DNA of 64,000 nucleotides from Alloscardovia criceti DSM 17774. Lineage in GTDB: Bacteria; Actinomycetota; Actinomycetes; Actinomycetales; Bifidobacteriaceae. Position 1 is the stretch's first letter. Each line of letters starts with the position of its first letter. A program made the position numbers and the translations under genes. The DNA is taken from contig NZ_AQXR01000009.1 in assembly GCF_000376885.1 (NCBI RefSeq), forward strand, positions 284,853-348,852, given 5' to 3'. Of this stretch, positions 27,194 to 37,029 are shown in pieces. Below the pieces are notes generated by a model, which did no database searches, was not told the DNA's origin, and was given only the letters and a program-made list of their open reading frames with translations.

Positions 27194-28693
27194 ATGACTG
27201 ACTCATCACAGACTGAGCACAGAAACAGCAATCTGAAAACGGTGGACCATTTGGATGAAAATAACCAGATGGAGCGTGGGCTTAAGAATCGTCACGTCCA
27301 GTTCATCGCCATTGGTGGCACCATTGGTACGGGTTTATTCCTTGGATCAGGTGAATCCATTGCGCTGACCGGCCCGTCTATCATTCTCGTCTACATCGCT
27401 GTCGGTCTGTTTATGTTTATCCTTATGCGTGCCATCGGCGAGCTGATGTACCGTGACCCGAGCCAGCACACCTTCATCAACTTCATCGGCCGCTACGTGA
27501 GCCCGATGTGGGGACGGTTTGCGGGTTGGTCATATTGGATTGTGCTGATTTTGATTGGCATGACCGAGATTACGGCTGTGTCCACGTACTGTGTGAGCTT
27601 TTTCGGCACCTTCGGCGTGGATATTTCGTGGTACAAATGGCTCATTGAGCTGGTCTTTCTGGGTGTACTCACGGCCGTCAACCTCATTGCAGTAAAAGTT
27701 TTTGGTGAAGCAGAGTTCTGGTTCTCCATGATTAAGATTGCCTTGATTGTGGGCATGATTATTACGGCTATCGTGATGGTGGTGCTGAATTTCTCTTACC
27801 CAGAGCACAATATCAACGGTGTCGTCACGCCTGCCGGGCATGCGTCCGTTAGCAATTTGTTGGAGAATTTCCAGATTGCGCCGCTGGGCTGGAAGAGCTT
27901 CTTTATGGCTTTTCCTATGGTCTTCTTCGCATATGAATTGATTGAATTTGTAGGCGTCACCGTGTCCGAAACGGAAAATCCGCGCAAGATTTTGCCCAAG
28001 GCCATTAATCAGCTGATTTACCGCATCCTGATTTTCTATGTGGGCGCTTTAGTGGCCATTATGTGCATCGTGCCCTGGAAGAGCTTTGTGCCGGATGCGC
28101 AAGGCAATATCGCCTCACCGTTCATTATGGTCTTCCGCTATGCCGGCTTGGACTGGGCGGCTACGCTCGTATTCTTCGTGGTGATTACGGCAGCCAGCTC
28201 GGCGCTGAATTCCTTGCTGTACTCCGCAGGTCGTCACCTGTACCAGTTGGCGGAAAATTCTTCAGAAGACAGTGTGCTCTCGCGCTTGGGGCTGAACCAG
28301 GTTTCTGCGGCGAAAGTGCCTGCGCGTGCGATTATTGCTTCGGCTTTCCTCATTATTTTGTCCCCGATTGTCAGCATTATCCCAGGGATTAAGTCCGCCT
28401 TTACGCTGTTTTCCTCGGCCTCTAGCGCGGTCATCATCTTCATCTATGTGCTGACCTTGGTTGCACATTACCGGTATCGTCAAAGTCCGCAATTCAGTCA
28501 AGATGGCTTTATTTTGCGCGGATATCAGTTCTTTGATGTCATCGGCATTATCTTCTTTGTGGGCATTTACATCTCGCTCTTTGTATCAAATGGGCGCATT
28601 ATTCCTGCCGTGGCAGGGCTGTTGTGGTTGGCGATTTTTGGTACCTATTGTTACTTCAAAGAGCGCAAAATTGCCCAAGAGCAGCTTGCCTAA
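27194..28693 (+). CDS. Amino acid permease (APC superfamily, AAT family)
   Basis: A 499-residue membrane protein with 12 predicted segments. After a polar N-terminus, MERGLKNRHVQFIAIGGTIG and TGLFLGSGESI form the conserved first segment with the substrate-binding unwound Gly motif. FAYELIEFVGVTVSETENPR is the family's sixth-segment signature. Relatives include CycA, AroP and GABA permeases; specificity cannot be called. The start at 27194 has AAGGG at five bases; the frame upstream to 27146 adds a short basic Cys-containing stretch and is rejected. Its stop overlaps the convergent ApbE gene by four bases. Confidence 0.9.
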   Translation: MTDSSQTEHRNSNLKTVDHLDENNQMERGLKNRHVQFIAIGGTIGTGLFLGSGESIALTGPSIILVYIAVGLFMFILMRAIGELMYRDPSQHTFINFIGRYVSPMWGRFAGWSYWIVLILIGMTEITAVSTYCVSFFGTFGVDISWYKWLIELVFLGVLTAVNLIAVKVFGEAEFWFSMIKIALIVGMIITAIVMVVLNFSYPEHNINGVVTPAGHASVSNLLENFQIAPLGWKSFFMAFPMVFFAYELIEFVGVTVSETENPRKILPKAINQLIYRILIFYVGALVAIMCIVPWKSFVPDAQGNIASPFIMVFRYAGLDWAATLVFFVVITAASSALNSLLYSAGRHLYQLAENSSEDSVLSRLGLNQVSAAKVPARAIIASAFLIILSPIVSIIPGIKSAFTLFSSASSAVIIFIYVLTLVAHYRYRQSPQFSQDGFILRGYQFFDVIGIIFFVGIYISLFVSNGRIIPAVAGLLWLAIFGTYCYFKERKIAQEQLA

Positions 28694-29619
28694 GCTGCGT
28701 TGCTTGTAAAGAATTCGCCCTGCCAGTTTGCCGACTGCTGGGCGAATTGGGTATATCCCAGACGAGCAAAACTCCATTGGGGGATATCGGGCTGGAGCAG
28801 GGCCTGGGGTGCACAGAAAAACAGAGCTGTGGACAGCGCATCCGCCCATGCCGTGGGATACGCACCCGCATGCTGAGCATCTACACAAGTCCACGTGGCC
28901 GCTATATCCTGCGTGCTTTCACCAGTGAGTCCATCGATTATGTGATGCACCTCGTGTGCCGCTTGCGCGGGCGTCCAATGCCGGCGTGAAGGGGATGAGG
29001 CACACAAGGCCTGACCGGGCTGGAGCGTTATCATGCCCACAGCCTGCTCGAAATTCTGCGGATTTTCTAGACCGACGCGCAGGCCTTCGGTGGTAAAAAT
29101 ATCTCCGCCCGCATTAATTGTAAAATCACTCCAGCCGTGTTCGATCAATGCCTGAGCCAGTAAATCTACGAGAAAGCCTTTTCCGGCGGCGCCAAAATCC
29201 AGATGAACGGGCCGGGAAGTGTGCAGCAAATACGGCTGCTGAGGATCGCGCCATACATCCACACCCCATGTGGCACGCGACGTTGCCTCTACACCGAAAT
29301 CCTCACCGTAGCCTAACCGCACTAAATCCTCAGCCACCGTAGGCGTAAAACGACCATCCGTCGCGCGATACAATGCATCATAAATATCAAAAAGCTGCGC
29401 CGCATAAGGCGGGAAAAGGGCCGAAAATTCACGGTGCTGGGTCATTTGACTGAGGAGACTATCCGCCTGGAAACGAGAAAAATACTGCTCAAAATCGTGG
29501 ATGAATGCGGCTAGTTGACTGTGTAATGCTTGGATCTGCTGCTGTGACATTTCGGCGCGGGAGGAAGAAATGATAATGCCCGTGCCCACGGCATGCGGAA
29601 AATCAAGAAGAACAGACAT
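28690..29619 (-). CDS. apbE: FAD:protein FMN transferase
   Basis: ApbE cleaves FAD and attaches FMN covalently to a Thr of target proteins on the outer face of the membrane. The 309-residue protein has FSRFQADSLLSQM near the N-terminus, LDFGAAGKGFLVD, INAGGDI, and HHIIDGLTG and ADALSTALF later, which hold the FAD and magnesium sites. I see no clear signal peptide or lipobox, unlike many relatives, so FMN loading before or during export is possible. The start at 29619 is the first ATG; a TTG at 29640 would add seven residues. It is divergent from the iron-uptake operon whose last gene encodes a likely target (FMN lipoprotein at 37030). Confidence 0.9.
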   Translation of the reverse strand: MSVLLDFPHAVGTGIIISSSRAEMSQQQIQALHSQLAAFIHDFEQYFSRFQADSLLSQMTQHREFSALFPPYAAQLFDIYDALYRATDGRFTPTVAEDLVRLGYGEDFGVEATSRATWGVDVWRDPQQPYLLHTSRPVHLDFGAAGKGFLVDLLAQALIEHGWSDFTINAGGDIFTTEGLRVGLENPQNFEQAVGMITLQPGQALCASSPSRRHWTPAQAAHEVHHIIDGLTGESTQDIAATWTCVDAQHAGAYPTAWADALSTALFFCAPQALLQPDIPQWSFARLGYTQFAQQSANWQGEFFTSNAA

Positions 29620-29663
29620 ACCTTCACCATACCCGAGCAAAGTGGGCGGGTAAACGGTAGAAA

Positions 29664-29677
29664 CTGAGATATTTCAG
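29664..29677. promoter_or_regulatory. Candidate operator between apbE and the iron-uptake operon
   Basis: CTGAGATATTTCAG is a near-perfect 14-base palindrome (12 of 14 positions symmetric) in the 143-base divergent gap between apbE and the FTR1 gene. Its place suggests control of both units by a metal regulator. It does not match the known IdeR consensus. Confidence 0.3.
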
Positions 29678-29762
29678 AAAAACTATTTACTTTTGGCGAA
29701 ATTCCTTTACCCTTGGTTTTGAGAGCACAGGGAAAACCTGAAGAGAAAGTGAGCGTGAAGAA

Positions 29763-31595
29763 GTGACTGCACACTGTACAACAACACAGAAGAATCAGCA
29801 GCCCACAGTAATGCGCTATATCCTGCGAGCAGTGCTGCTTGCGGCCTTTGTAGCAGTGTCCACTTCGTTTATTTTTGCGCCTTTAGTCACGCCGTCCAGC
29901 TTCGCTGCGGACAATACCACGGCAAACACCACCACCGAGAGCGTATCCATTCCTGCCAGTGCAGATGCGGACTCGTGGAGTGTCGTAGCCGCGCAGCTCA
30001 ACCAAGACCTGAGCGAGGGCGTGGCCTCCCTCCAGCTGGGGGATACCGCTACGGCGGCCTCGCATTTCCAAAGTGCCTACAATACCGACTATGTCGCCTC
30101 GAATTTTGCCGTGGTAGCCCAGCAGTATCTGGCTGCTGAAACGGCGCAAAGCATGCAATCCGAGCTCTCTGCTTTTACAACCGACGTGTTTGTATCCTCC
30201 AAAACAGCCGGCATTGCAGACCGCGTCAGCACGGTGAGCGCGCAAGTGACGGATGCGGCAAACCAACTGGATGCTACCGCAGATCTGAAAAATCCGCGCG
30301 ATTACGCCACGGAGCGCGCACAAAAAACAGCACAGGAACGCGAGCAACTGGATGCCGCCAAAACCCGCACCAATGAGGGCCGTGGAACGCGCACGTGGTC
30401 GCAAATTGCCGAAGAAATGACGGCTATCCTCGACAAAGCACAAACAGCTGCCACCACCGGCAATGATGATCGCCAAGGCTCCAATCTCGTCAATGAGGTG
30501 TACTACCAATACTACGAAAAACTGGGCTTCGAAAAAACCGTGATGAGCGCCATCTCCGGTAGCCGCGTCTCCCAAGTAGAAAACCAATTCAAGGAAACGC
30601 GCAAATCCATGATTGGCGGCAAATCCGACGCCGAAGTGACCGCCAACGTGCAAAGCCTGAAAAATATGCTGGTCGAGGATGCCAAAACACTGGATGAAGG
30701 CGCCGCTGCCAAGGTGAACCCTTTCGTCACCTTCGCTACCTCGGCATTCGGCCAGGCGTTCATTATTCTCCTGCGTGAAGGATTAGAAGCTATCCTCGTT
30801 GTAGCCGCCATTATCGCCTACCTCGTCAAGGCAGGGCAGCGACGAAAAGTTGTGTATATCTATGCCGGCGTCCTCGTGGGCTTGATTGCCTCCGGGATTA
30901 TGGCGGCGCTGATTACCTTCGTCTTCGAATCCGCAGGTTCCCATCAGGAAGTATTTGAAGGCGTAGCGGCCCTGATTGCTATGGTGATGCTGCTCTACAC
31001 CAGTAATTGGATGCTCAGCAAATCCTCCCACGATGCGTGGCACGCCTACGTGGACGAAAAAACCCAGAAAAGCATCTCCTCGGGAAGCGTGATTTCGCTG
31101 GCCGCGCTCGCCTTTCTTGCCGTCTTTCGCGAGGGTGCGGAAACGGTGATTTTCTACCAGGCATTAGGCACGATGATTAGCGATTCTGACTATTCACCGC
31201 TGGTGTGGGGTGCAATGGCCGCCACCGTGGTGCTCATCGCCATCCTGCTGCTTTTCCGATTTACCTCGGTCAAGATTCCTTACAAGTACTTCTTCTCCGT
31301 TATGTCCCTTCTCATGTCCATTATGGTGGTTATTTTCGCGGGCTCCGGCTCGCACGAGCTCATCGAAGCGGATGTGATTAACGGTACTTATATGGCTTCC
31401 TGGCCTACCAACGACTTCCTCGGTCTGTATCCATACGTGCAAACCGTTGTATTCCAAATTGTGATGGCAATCATTGTTATCGCTCTGTATGTCTTGTCCT
31501 CCGTACGTCGAAAGCGCTACGAGCAGCTGAAAGCTACGCAGATTTCCGCCCAGAACGTCTCTGAGCAGAAGAGCGGGCATCCAGAGGATAACTAA
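29763..31595 (+). CDS. FTR1-family high-affinity iron permease
   Basis: A 610-residue protein. A signal peptide (MRYILRAVLLAAFVAV, ending near SSFAADN) leads a 250-residue extracellular domain rich in Ala, Thr and Gln with heptad-like helices. About seven membrane segments follow. The two iron-binding motifs are REGLE (about 338-342) and REGAE (about 455-459), each inside a membrane helix as in yeast Ftr1p and EfeU. It moves ferric iron produced by redox chemistry outside. The GTG at 29763 is the longest start; ATG 29811 places the signal peptide at the N-terminus and may be correct, though neither has a strong ribosome site. First gene of a seven-gene operon running to 37563. Confidence 0.92.
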   Translation: MTAHCTTTQKNQQPTVMRYILRAVLLAAFVAVSTSFIFAPLVTPSSFAADNTTANTTTESVSIPASADADSWSVVAAQLNQDLSEGVASLQLGDTATAASHFQSAYNTDYVASNFAVVAQQYLAAETAQSMQSELSAFTTDVFVSSKTAGIADRVSTVSAQVTDAANQLDATADLKNPRDYATERAQKTAQEREQLDAAKTRTNEGRGTRTWSQIAEEMTAILDKAQTAATTGNDDRQGSNLVNEVYYQYYEKLGFEKTVMSAISGSRVSQVENQFKETRKSMIGGKSDAEVTANVQSLKNMLVEDAKTLDEGAAAKVNPFVTFATSAFGQAFIILLREGLEAILVVAAIIAYLVKAGQRRKVVYIYAGVLVGLIASGIMAALITFVFESAGSHQEVFEGVAALIAMVMLLYTSNWMLSKSSHDAWHAYVDEKTQKSISSGSVISLAALAFLAVFREGAETVIFYQALGTMISDSDYSPLVWGAMAATVVLIAILLLFRFTSVKIPYKYFFSVMSLLMSIMVVIFAGSGSHELIEADVINGTYMASWPTNDFLGLYPYVQTVVFQIVMAIIVIALYVLSSVRRKRYEQLKATQISAQNVSEQKSGHPEDN

Positions 31596-31641
31596 ATTTC
31601 CACCGTATGGGCGTAACACACACAAAGAGAAAAGATAAATA

Positions 31642-32271
31642 ATGAAGAAAAAGAATCTCGCAGTTGCCGTAGCACTCATTCTCGCAGGTAGCCTAAGCCT
31701 CGCCGCGTGTGCAAACAACACCTCGAGCAGTAGTTCCTCCGATTCCTCCACCTCGAGCAGCCAGTCTGACTCGAACTCGGACTCAAATTCCACCGCCGTC
31801 GGTTTCGAGGAGTTCCCTATCGGGGATGATCAGGAAGTCGGCCCGCTGAACGTGGCGATGGTGTACTTCCAGCCCGTAGATATGGAGCCAGCCGGCATGG
31901 GTCTTTCAGCCGCTGAGTCCAGCTTCCACCTCGAAGCGGATATTCACGCGCTGAAAGATAACAATCTTGGCTATGCCAGCGGCGAATACGTGCCAGATTT
32001 GACCGTAACCTACGAAATCATCAACAAGGACAGCAACGAAACCGCTGCTTCGGGCACCTTCATGCAGATGAATGCGGATGACGGCCCTCACTACGGTGCG
32101 AACGTCAAGCTCGACACCGCCGGTTCCTATACCGTCAAGCTCACCATTGCTTCACCTTCGGAAAAGGGTTGGGCACTGCATGTGGACTCTGAAACGGGCG
32201 TGAAAGGTAAGTTCTGGACCACGCCTTTGGAAGCTAACTTCGACTGGGACTACACCCCAATGCAGTGGTAA
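31642..32271 (+). CDS. P19/Tpd-type iron-binding lipoprotein
   Basis: A 209-residue lipoprotein: signal peptide, lipobox SLAAC with Cys23, a Ser-rich linker, then the immunoglobulin-like P19 domain. The metal-site residues of the family are visible: Met-Glu in VDMEPAGMG, Glu-His-type ligands in HLEADIHA, and MQMNADDGPHYGANV. P19 proteins bind copper and iron and hand iron to the FTR1 permease encoded just upstream. AAAGAGAAAAG precedes the ATG at 31642. Confidence 0.92.
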   Translation: MKKKNLAVAVALILAGSLSLAACANNTSSSSSSDSSTSSSQSDSNSDSNSTAVGFEEFPIGDDQEVGPLNVAMVYFQPVDMEPAGMGLSAAESSFHLEADIHALKDNNLGYASGEYVPDLTVTYEIINKDSNETAASGTFMQMNADDGPHYGANVKLDTAGSYTVKLTIASPSEKGWALHVDSETGVKGKFWTTPLEANFDWDYTPMQW

Positions 32272-32336
32272 TTTCTCGCAGCGGCCTCAGACGTTGTGAG
32301 GGAGTTTTTGAATAGTAAAGGCAAGGCGTAGAGTTT

Positions 32337-33608
32337 ATGCTCGATCAATTCGTTCATGCGCTTCCAGGCTCTTTTGCTCCCATCGTCCTGACCATGGTGA
32401 TGGGAGCCGTGTGCAAACCTGCGGATGTGAAATATCACCGCTCCAGCCGGTTTGCACGCCTCGGCGGCGTTATTGTAGGGCTTATTGGGGCAGTCATTTT
32501 TGCCAGTTTGCGCGGCACCGGCGTTATCACACAGCGCACGGCCGTGAATCTGCCTACGCTGGTGCTCTGCATCATCGCAGATGTTGCCGTGTTGGTCATT
32601 TTCGCGCGCATGATGGCCCGGCGTCGCGTAGAGGTGTCTGCGCGTACGGCGGATATCGTGAATTACATTTTTGCCCTCGGCCTTGCCTTGACGTATTTCC
32701 GTGCTTTCCCGGATGTGATTTTGAATGTCACGAATTTCGTAGAAACCGGACAGAGCATTTTCACCTCCGATATGCTGCTGCGGGCGCTGGGATTTGTGCT
32801 GGGCATCGGCGCCAGCGTGGTTATTGCGGCGATTTTTACCTCGATGAAATCCAGCATCGCGCCTTGGTATTTCGCATTAACGGGCTTTTTACTCACGCTA
32901 CTCATCGCCGTGCAGCACAGCATCGATGTCGTGCAAATTCTCTTTAGCACACGCGTTATACGGCTAAACAGGGTCGTTTTTTCCTGGCTGGCGTGGGGAT
33001 TGAACCATTCGCTTGCTATCGTCATTGCGCAAGCCTGCATTTTTATTATTCCCATTATCATTACGCTCATCGCCGGGTGGAAGACGCCGCTCGAGGGTGA
33101 AACCATTGCCGTGGTGCGTACCAAGCGCAAATTCAAGCGTCATGCCTATGCTGCCGTGGCCTTTAGCTTGTTAGCCGTTCTGAGCGTGGGTGCCGCCTTA
33201 ACGTACGGTGTGGCTGCCACACAGGTGGAAATTAAGCTGTCTGAGCCTGAATCTTACGAGCTCAAGGATGGCGTGGCACAGATTCCCGTCACTCAGGTCT
33301 CGGATGGTCATTTGCATCGCTTTGAATACACCGCCAATGACGGCACAACCATGCGTTTCCTCGCCATTAAAAAGGGTGCCGGCGCCATCGTAGTCGTGCT
33401 CGATGCCTGCGATAACTGCGGCGATGCAGGATATTACGAAAAAGACGGCAAAATTATTTGCAAAAAATGTGATGTGGCTATGAATGTGGCAACCATCGGT
33501 TTCAAGGGTGGTTGCAATCCTGTGCCCATCAACTTTAATAACGACGGCACCACGGTAACGGTGCAGGCATCCGACTTGGATGCGATGAGCTCATACTTTA
33601 GAAGATAG
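32337..33608 (+). CDS. Membrane protein with Fe-S-type Cys domain (DUF2318)
   Basis: A 423-residue protein with about eight membrane segments followed by an extracytoplasmic domain. The end holds CDNCG (Cys358, 361), CKKC (Cys375, 378) and GGCNP (Cys393), the DUF2318 signature. The family occurs in FTR1/P19 iron loci and is thought to pass electrons or metal across the membrane; its biochemistry is not firmly known. It lies between the P19 gene and two FtsX-like permeases, the usual order in such loci. Confidence 0.88.
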   Translation: MLDQFVHALPGSFAPIVLTMVMGAVCKPADVKYHRSSRFARLGGVIVGLIGAVIFASLRGTGVITQRTAVNLPTLVLCIIADVAVLVIFARMMARRRVEVSARTADIVNYIFALGLALTYFRAFPDVILNVTNFVETGQSIFTSDMLLRALGFVLGIGASVVIAAIFTSMKSSIAPWYFALTGFLLTLLIAVQHSIDVVQILFSTRVIRLNRVVFSWLAWGLNHSLAIVIAQACIFIIPIIITLIAGWKTPLEGETIAVVRTKRKFKRHAYAAVAFSLLAVLSVGAALTYGVAATQVEIKLSEPESYELKDGVAQIPVTQVSDGHLHRFEYTANDGTTMRFLAIKKGAGAIVVVLDACDNCGDAGYYEKDGKIICKKCDVAMNVATIGFKGGCNPVPINFNNDGTTVTVQASDLDAMSSYFRR

Positions 33609-33620
33609 TAAGGAGGGATC

Positions 33621-34931
33621 ATGTTTTTTGTGCGAATGATTGCGCGCTCCTTGACGCAAGAACTGCGAAAACGTGTGCTCATGGGGCTTACTGTTCTTCT
33701 TGCAGCCACCGTCTCTACAGCTATGCTGGGCGTGGTTTTTGATGTGGGGGATAAGCTGACGGACGAGTTGTCCGAATATGGCTCAAACATCACCGTGCGT
33801 CCACAGTCGGATGCGGTTATTTCCGATTTGTACTCCACTGGTTCCGCATCCACGCCGAGCTCCGCGCAAACGGATCCGACGCGGTTTATCAAAGAATCCG
33901 ATTTACCGAAAATGAAGACCATTTTCTGGGCGTATAATATTTTGAATTTTGCACCACAGCTGAACGAACACGTCACGGTGAGCGCGCATAATGCCCGCAT
34001 CGATCGCGTACCTGTGGCGGGCACGTGGTTCCAGAAAACCTTGAATCTGACCACCGGGGAATCCACCGTGGTGGGCATCCAAACCATGCGGAACTGGTGG
34101 AGTATGAATGGCACCTGGCCGCAGGATGACGCGGATGAGGCCATTGTCGGCTCCACGTTTGCGCGTGAGCAGTCCATCAAGGTGGGCGATACGTTGACGC
34201 TGGAACGCGATGGCAGAAGTCATGCCGTTACGGTTACGGGCATTTTTACTTCGGGCGATGATGACGATAAAGCCGTATTCACCTCCACCTCTGTGCTCCA
34301 AGACGTCACCCAGCTTGCCGATAGTGTGAATTACGTAGAGGTCAAAGCACTGACCACGCCGGAAAATGACTTGGCGCGCAAGGTGGAAAAGTCCCCTGAA
34401 GCGGTGTCTCAAACCGAGTGGGAGACTTGGTATTGCACGGCGTACGTCAGCTCTATCGCTTACCAAATCGAAGAAGTTATCCCGGGGGCAGTGGCCAAGC
34501 AGGTACGTCAAGTAGCCAGCCTGCAGGGCAATGTTTTGCGCAAAACTCAAGCCATTATGATTGTGATGACTGCACTGACTTTGATAGCCGCCGCCATCGC
34601 CGTCGCAAATCTTATGGCCGCAGCCACGGCCGAGCGTTCTAGCGAATTGGCACTGCGCAAGGCTATCGGTGCGAAAAACAGCGAAGTTATCCGCTTTGTG
34701 CTGGCTGAAACGGCTTCGATTTGCGCATGCGGCGCTCTGGTGGGCGCCCTCCTGGGCACAGGCGTTGCGCAGGCCATCGGGCAGGTGGTCTTCGGCTCCG
34801 GCATTGTGATGCGACCGATGGTTTTCGTGCTCGTAGCCGTGCTTTTGGTGTTAACCGTGCTCGTAGCATCCTTGTCCGCTATGCGCTCCATTTTGAACGT
34901 GAAACCAGCAGAGGTGCTACATGGAAGATAA
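33621..34931 (+). CDS. ABC transporter permease, FtsX/MacB type (first)
   Basis: A 436-residue membrane protein with one N-terminal segment, a large extracytoplasmic MacB-like domain (about 45-300) and three C-terminal segments containing the FtsX fold (TAERSSELALRKAIGAKNSE, the characteristic cytoplasmic motif). AGGAGG precedes the start at 33621. Its stop overlaps the next permease gene by 11 bases, so the two are translationally coupled and probably form a heterodimer. Such type VII ABC proteins act mechanically on periplasmic partners more often than as classical importers. Confidence 0.88.
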   Translation: MFFVRMIARSLTQELRKRVLMGLTVLLAATVSTAMLGVVFDVGDKLTDELSEYGSNITVRPQSDAVISDLYSTGSASTPSSAQTDPTRFIKESDLPKMKTIFWAYNILNFAPQLNEHVTVSAHNARIDRVPVAGTWFQKTLNLTTGESTVVGIQTMRNWWSMNGTWPQDDADEAIVGSTFAREQSIKVGDTLTLERDGRSHAVTVTGIFTSGDDDDKAVFTSTSVLQDVTQLADSVNYVEVKALTTPENDLARKVEKSPEAVSQTEWETWYCTAYVSSIAYQIEEVIPGAVAKQVRQVASLQGNVLRKTQAIMIVMTALTLIAAAIAVANLMAAATAERSSELALRKAIGAKNSEVIRFVLAETASICACGALVGALLGTGVAQAIGQVVFGSGIVMRPMVFVLVAVLLVLTVLVASLSAMRSILNVKPAEVLHGR

Positions 34932-36213
34932 AGAAGAGAAAGACGTGGATACGACACATCACAATTCTCAGTCAGAAGACGTAAAAGCGGCAGAAAGCTC
35001 AGAAGCTCAGCCGACGTACACGATTGCAGACGTAAAAAAGCAGGAGCGTGCCCAGCGCGCCATGCTCTGGACTATGATTCGCTCCGCCATTACACGCCGC
35101 CGCTCGCGCGCCATTATGGCCGTCATCGCCTCCCTTGTGGGCTCGGCTACGCTTTTTGTACTAATCATGGTGTGCATCGTGGTGCCTGCTCAAATGACCG
35201 AGGAAATGCGCACCTACGGTGCAAATCTGGTGGTAACAAGTAATCAAATGGGGGTCACCGCGCAGGGCATTCAACCAGACATGGTGGAGCACACCACTGA
35301 AATGGTACGCGCCACCGGTTTTGATGAAAATCACGCCACATATAGGTATGACACCGTGCGTATTAATTCGGCCTCCTACCAAATGGCGGGCATAGATGCG
35401 ACGCGTGTGCAGGCCATGAATAAATTCTGGGATGTCACCGGCTCATGGCCGCAAAAAGACGACCAGATTTTAATCGGATCCGATGTGGCATCTAAGCTGA
35501 GCGTAGAAATCGGCGAAAGCATTACCGTGGGCTATATTGATGAAAATTCTACGGATACGATTTTGGACACGGACGGCACACGCATGCAAATCGTGGGCAT
35601 CGTGAGTACGGGTGGTAACGAAGATTCTATGGTGTACTCTACGGTGAGCACGCTGGAAAAGTTGACCGGTGTGGAGCGTGGAGCAGACGTTATCGAGTAT
35701 TCTTCGGAAGCCAGCGGTGCGGATTTGGATAAGCTAGTGAGCAATATCAACGATATGACCTCCATGAATGTCACTGCCCAAGCCGTGAGCAAGATTTCTC
35801 ATGCCAATGCCAGCATTATCGCCATGCTGACCACGCTGTTTTGGATTATTTCCGTGGTCATCGTGGCGCTGACTTTGGTGGGCGTATCCACCACCATGAC
35901 CTCCATTGTCTCGCAGCGGCGCAATGAAATCGGACTGCGTAAGGCCTTGGGTGCTTCCAATGCGTCGATCGCCCAAGAATTTTACGCAGAATCCGCCATC
36001 TACGGCGTGCTCGGCGGCGTGCTCGGCGTCCTTGTGGGTGCGGTCGTGGCGGCTGTGCTCATCCAATCCGTCTTCGCACGCAGTGCGGCTCCCCATGTGT
36101 GGCTGATGCTCCTGTGCGTGCTGGTGGCCGTGATCATAGCCATCGTGGCATCTATCCTGCCTGTGCGTAAGGCAACTCAAATCAACCCAGCTGTCGTATT
36201 ACGAGAAGAGTAA
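34921..36213 (+). CDS. ABC transporter permease, FtsX/MacB type (second)
   Basis: A 430-residue relative of the preceding permease. A 45-residue acidic cytoplasmic leader precedes the first membrane segment (IMAVIASLVGSATLFVLIMV). A MacB-like extracytoplasmic domain and three segments follow, with QRRNEIGLRKALGASNAS as the FtsX motif. It starts inside the upstream gene and ends two bases before the ATPase start, indicating tight coupling of all three subunits. Confidence 0.88.
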   Translation: MEDKEEKDVDTTHHNSQSEDVKAAESSEAQPTYTIADVKKQERAQRAMLWTMIRSAITRRRSRAIMAVIASLVGSATLFVLIMVCIVVPAQMTEEMRTYGANLVVTSNQMGVTAQGIQPDMVEHTTEMVRATGFDENHATYRYDTVRINSASYQMAGIDATRVQAMNKFWDVTGSWPQKDDQILIGSDVASKLSVEIGESITVGYIDENSTDTILDTDGTRMQIVGIVSTGGNEDSMVYSTVSTLEKLTGVERGADVIEYSSEASGADLDKLVSNINDMTSMNVTAQAVSKISHANASIIAMLTTLFWIISVVIVALTLVGVSTTMTSIVSQRRNEIGLRKALGASNASIAQEFYAESAIYGVLGGVLGVLVGAVVAAVLIQSVFARSAAPHVWLMLLCVLVAVIIAIVASILPVRKATQINPAVVLREE

Positions 36214-36215
36214 AA

Positions 36216-37010
36216 ATGAGCGAAATTGTATTGCATTTAGACCATGTGTCCAAGATTTATGGCGATTTGCATGCTTTGGATGATGTGAGTCTGAGCGTGC
36301 CGAAAGGGCAGTGGCTATCCATTGTGGGCTCCTCCGGCTCGGGTAAAACCACGCTGATGAATATCATCGGTTGCTTGGATTCGCCAACCAAGGGCGAAGT
36401 CATCCTCCAAGGCAAAAACGTGGAGCATTTGCGGGAACGTGAACTGGCAGATGTGCGCAAAAACGTGGTGGGTTTGGTGTTTCAGAAATTCTATCTCATC
36501 CAGCATTTGACGGCGTTGGAAAATGTGATGGCGGCTCAGTACTACCACTCCGTCGTGGACGAGAAGCAGGCCTTGGAGGCTTTGCGTCAAGTGGGTTTGG
36601 AAGACCGCGCACATCATTTGCCGCGCGAGCTTTCCGGCGGCGAGCAGCAGCGCGTCTGCATCGCCCGTGCGCTGATTAACTGCCCAGATATTATCTTGGC
36701 AGACGAGCCTACGGGTAATTTGGATGAGACGAACGAGCATATCGTGCTGGATCTTTTTAAGAATTTGCATGAACAGGGCACCACGATTATCGTCGTTACG
36801 CATGATTCCACCGTGGCGGGGCAGGCGCAGCGAGAGATTATGCTAAACCACGGTAAACTGGTGGGAGAAAAGTGGAATGATGCTCAAGCTCGTGCGGATT
36901 TTGAAGCTTTGGCTGCAACCGATTCTTCCATTGCTGGCGTCAAGAGTGATGGTTTTGTCTCGCCCACAAAATCGGCAAAAGATACGATGAATCAGACACA
37001 ATTTGAGTAA
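36216..37010 (+). CDS. ABC transporter ATPase, LolD/MacB type
   Basis: A 264-residue ATPase. Walker A is GSSGSGKTT (38-46), the signature is LSGGEQQRV, and Walker B with its Glu is [10 protein letters not shown]; the switch His lies in VVTHD. The first 220 residues are the complete nucleotide-binding domain and the last 40 are a polar tail absent from most LolD proteins. It powers the two preceding permeases. In comparable loci of other bacteria, this ABC unit accompanies FTR1 and P19. Confidence 0.94.
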   Translation: MSEIVLHLDHVSKIYGDLHALDDVSLSVPKGQWLSIVGSSGSGKTTLMNIIGCLDSPTKGEVILQGKNVEHLRERELADVRKNVVGLVFQKFYLIQHLTALENVMAAQYYHSVVDEKQALEALRQVGLEDRAHHLPRELSGGEQQRVCIARALINCPDIILADEPTGNLDETNEHIVLDLFKNLHEQGTTIIVVTHDSTVAGQAQREIMLNHGKLVGEKWNDAQARADFEALAATDSSIAGVKSDGFVSPTKSAKDTMNQTQFE

Positions 37011-37029
37011 TGCATACAAGGTGAGGGAT

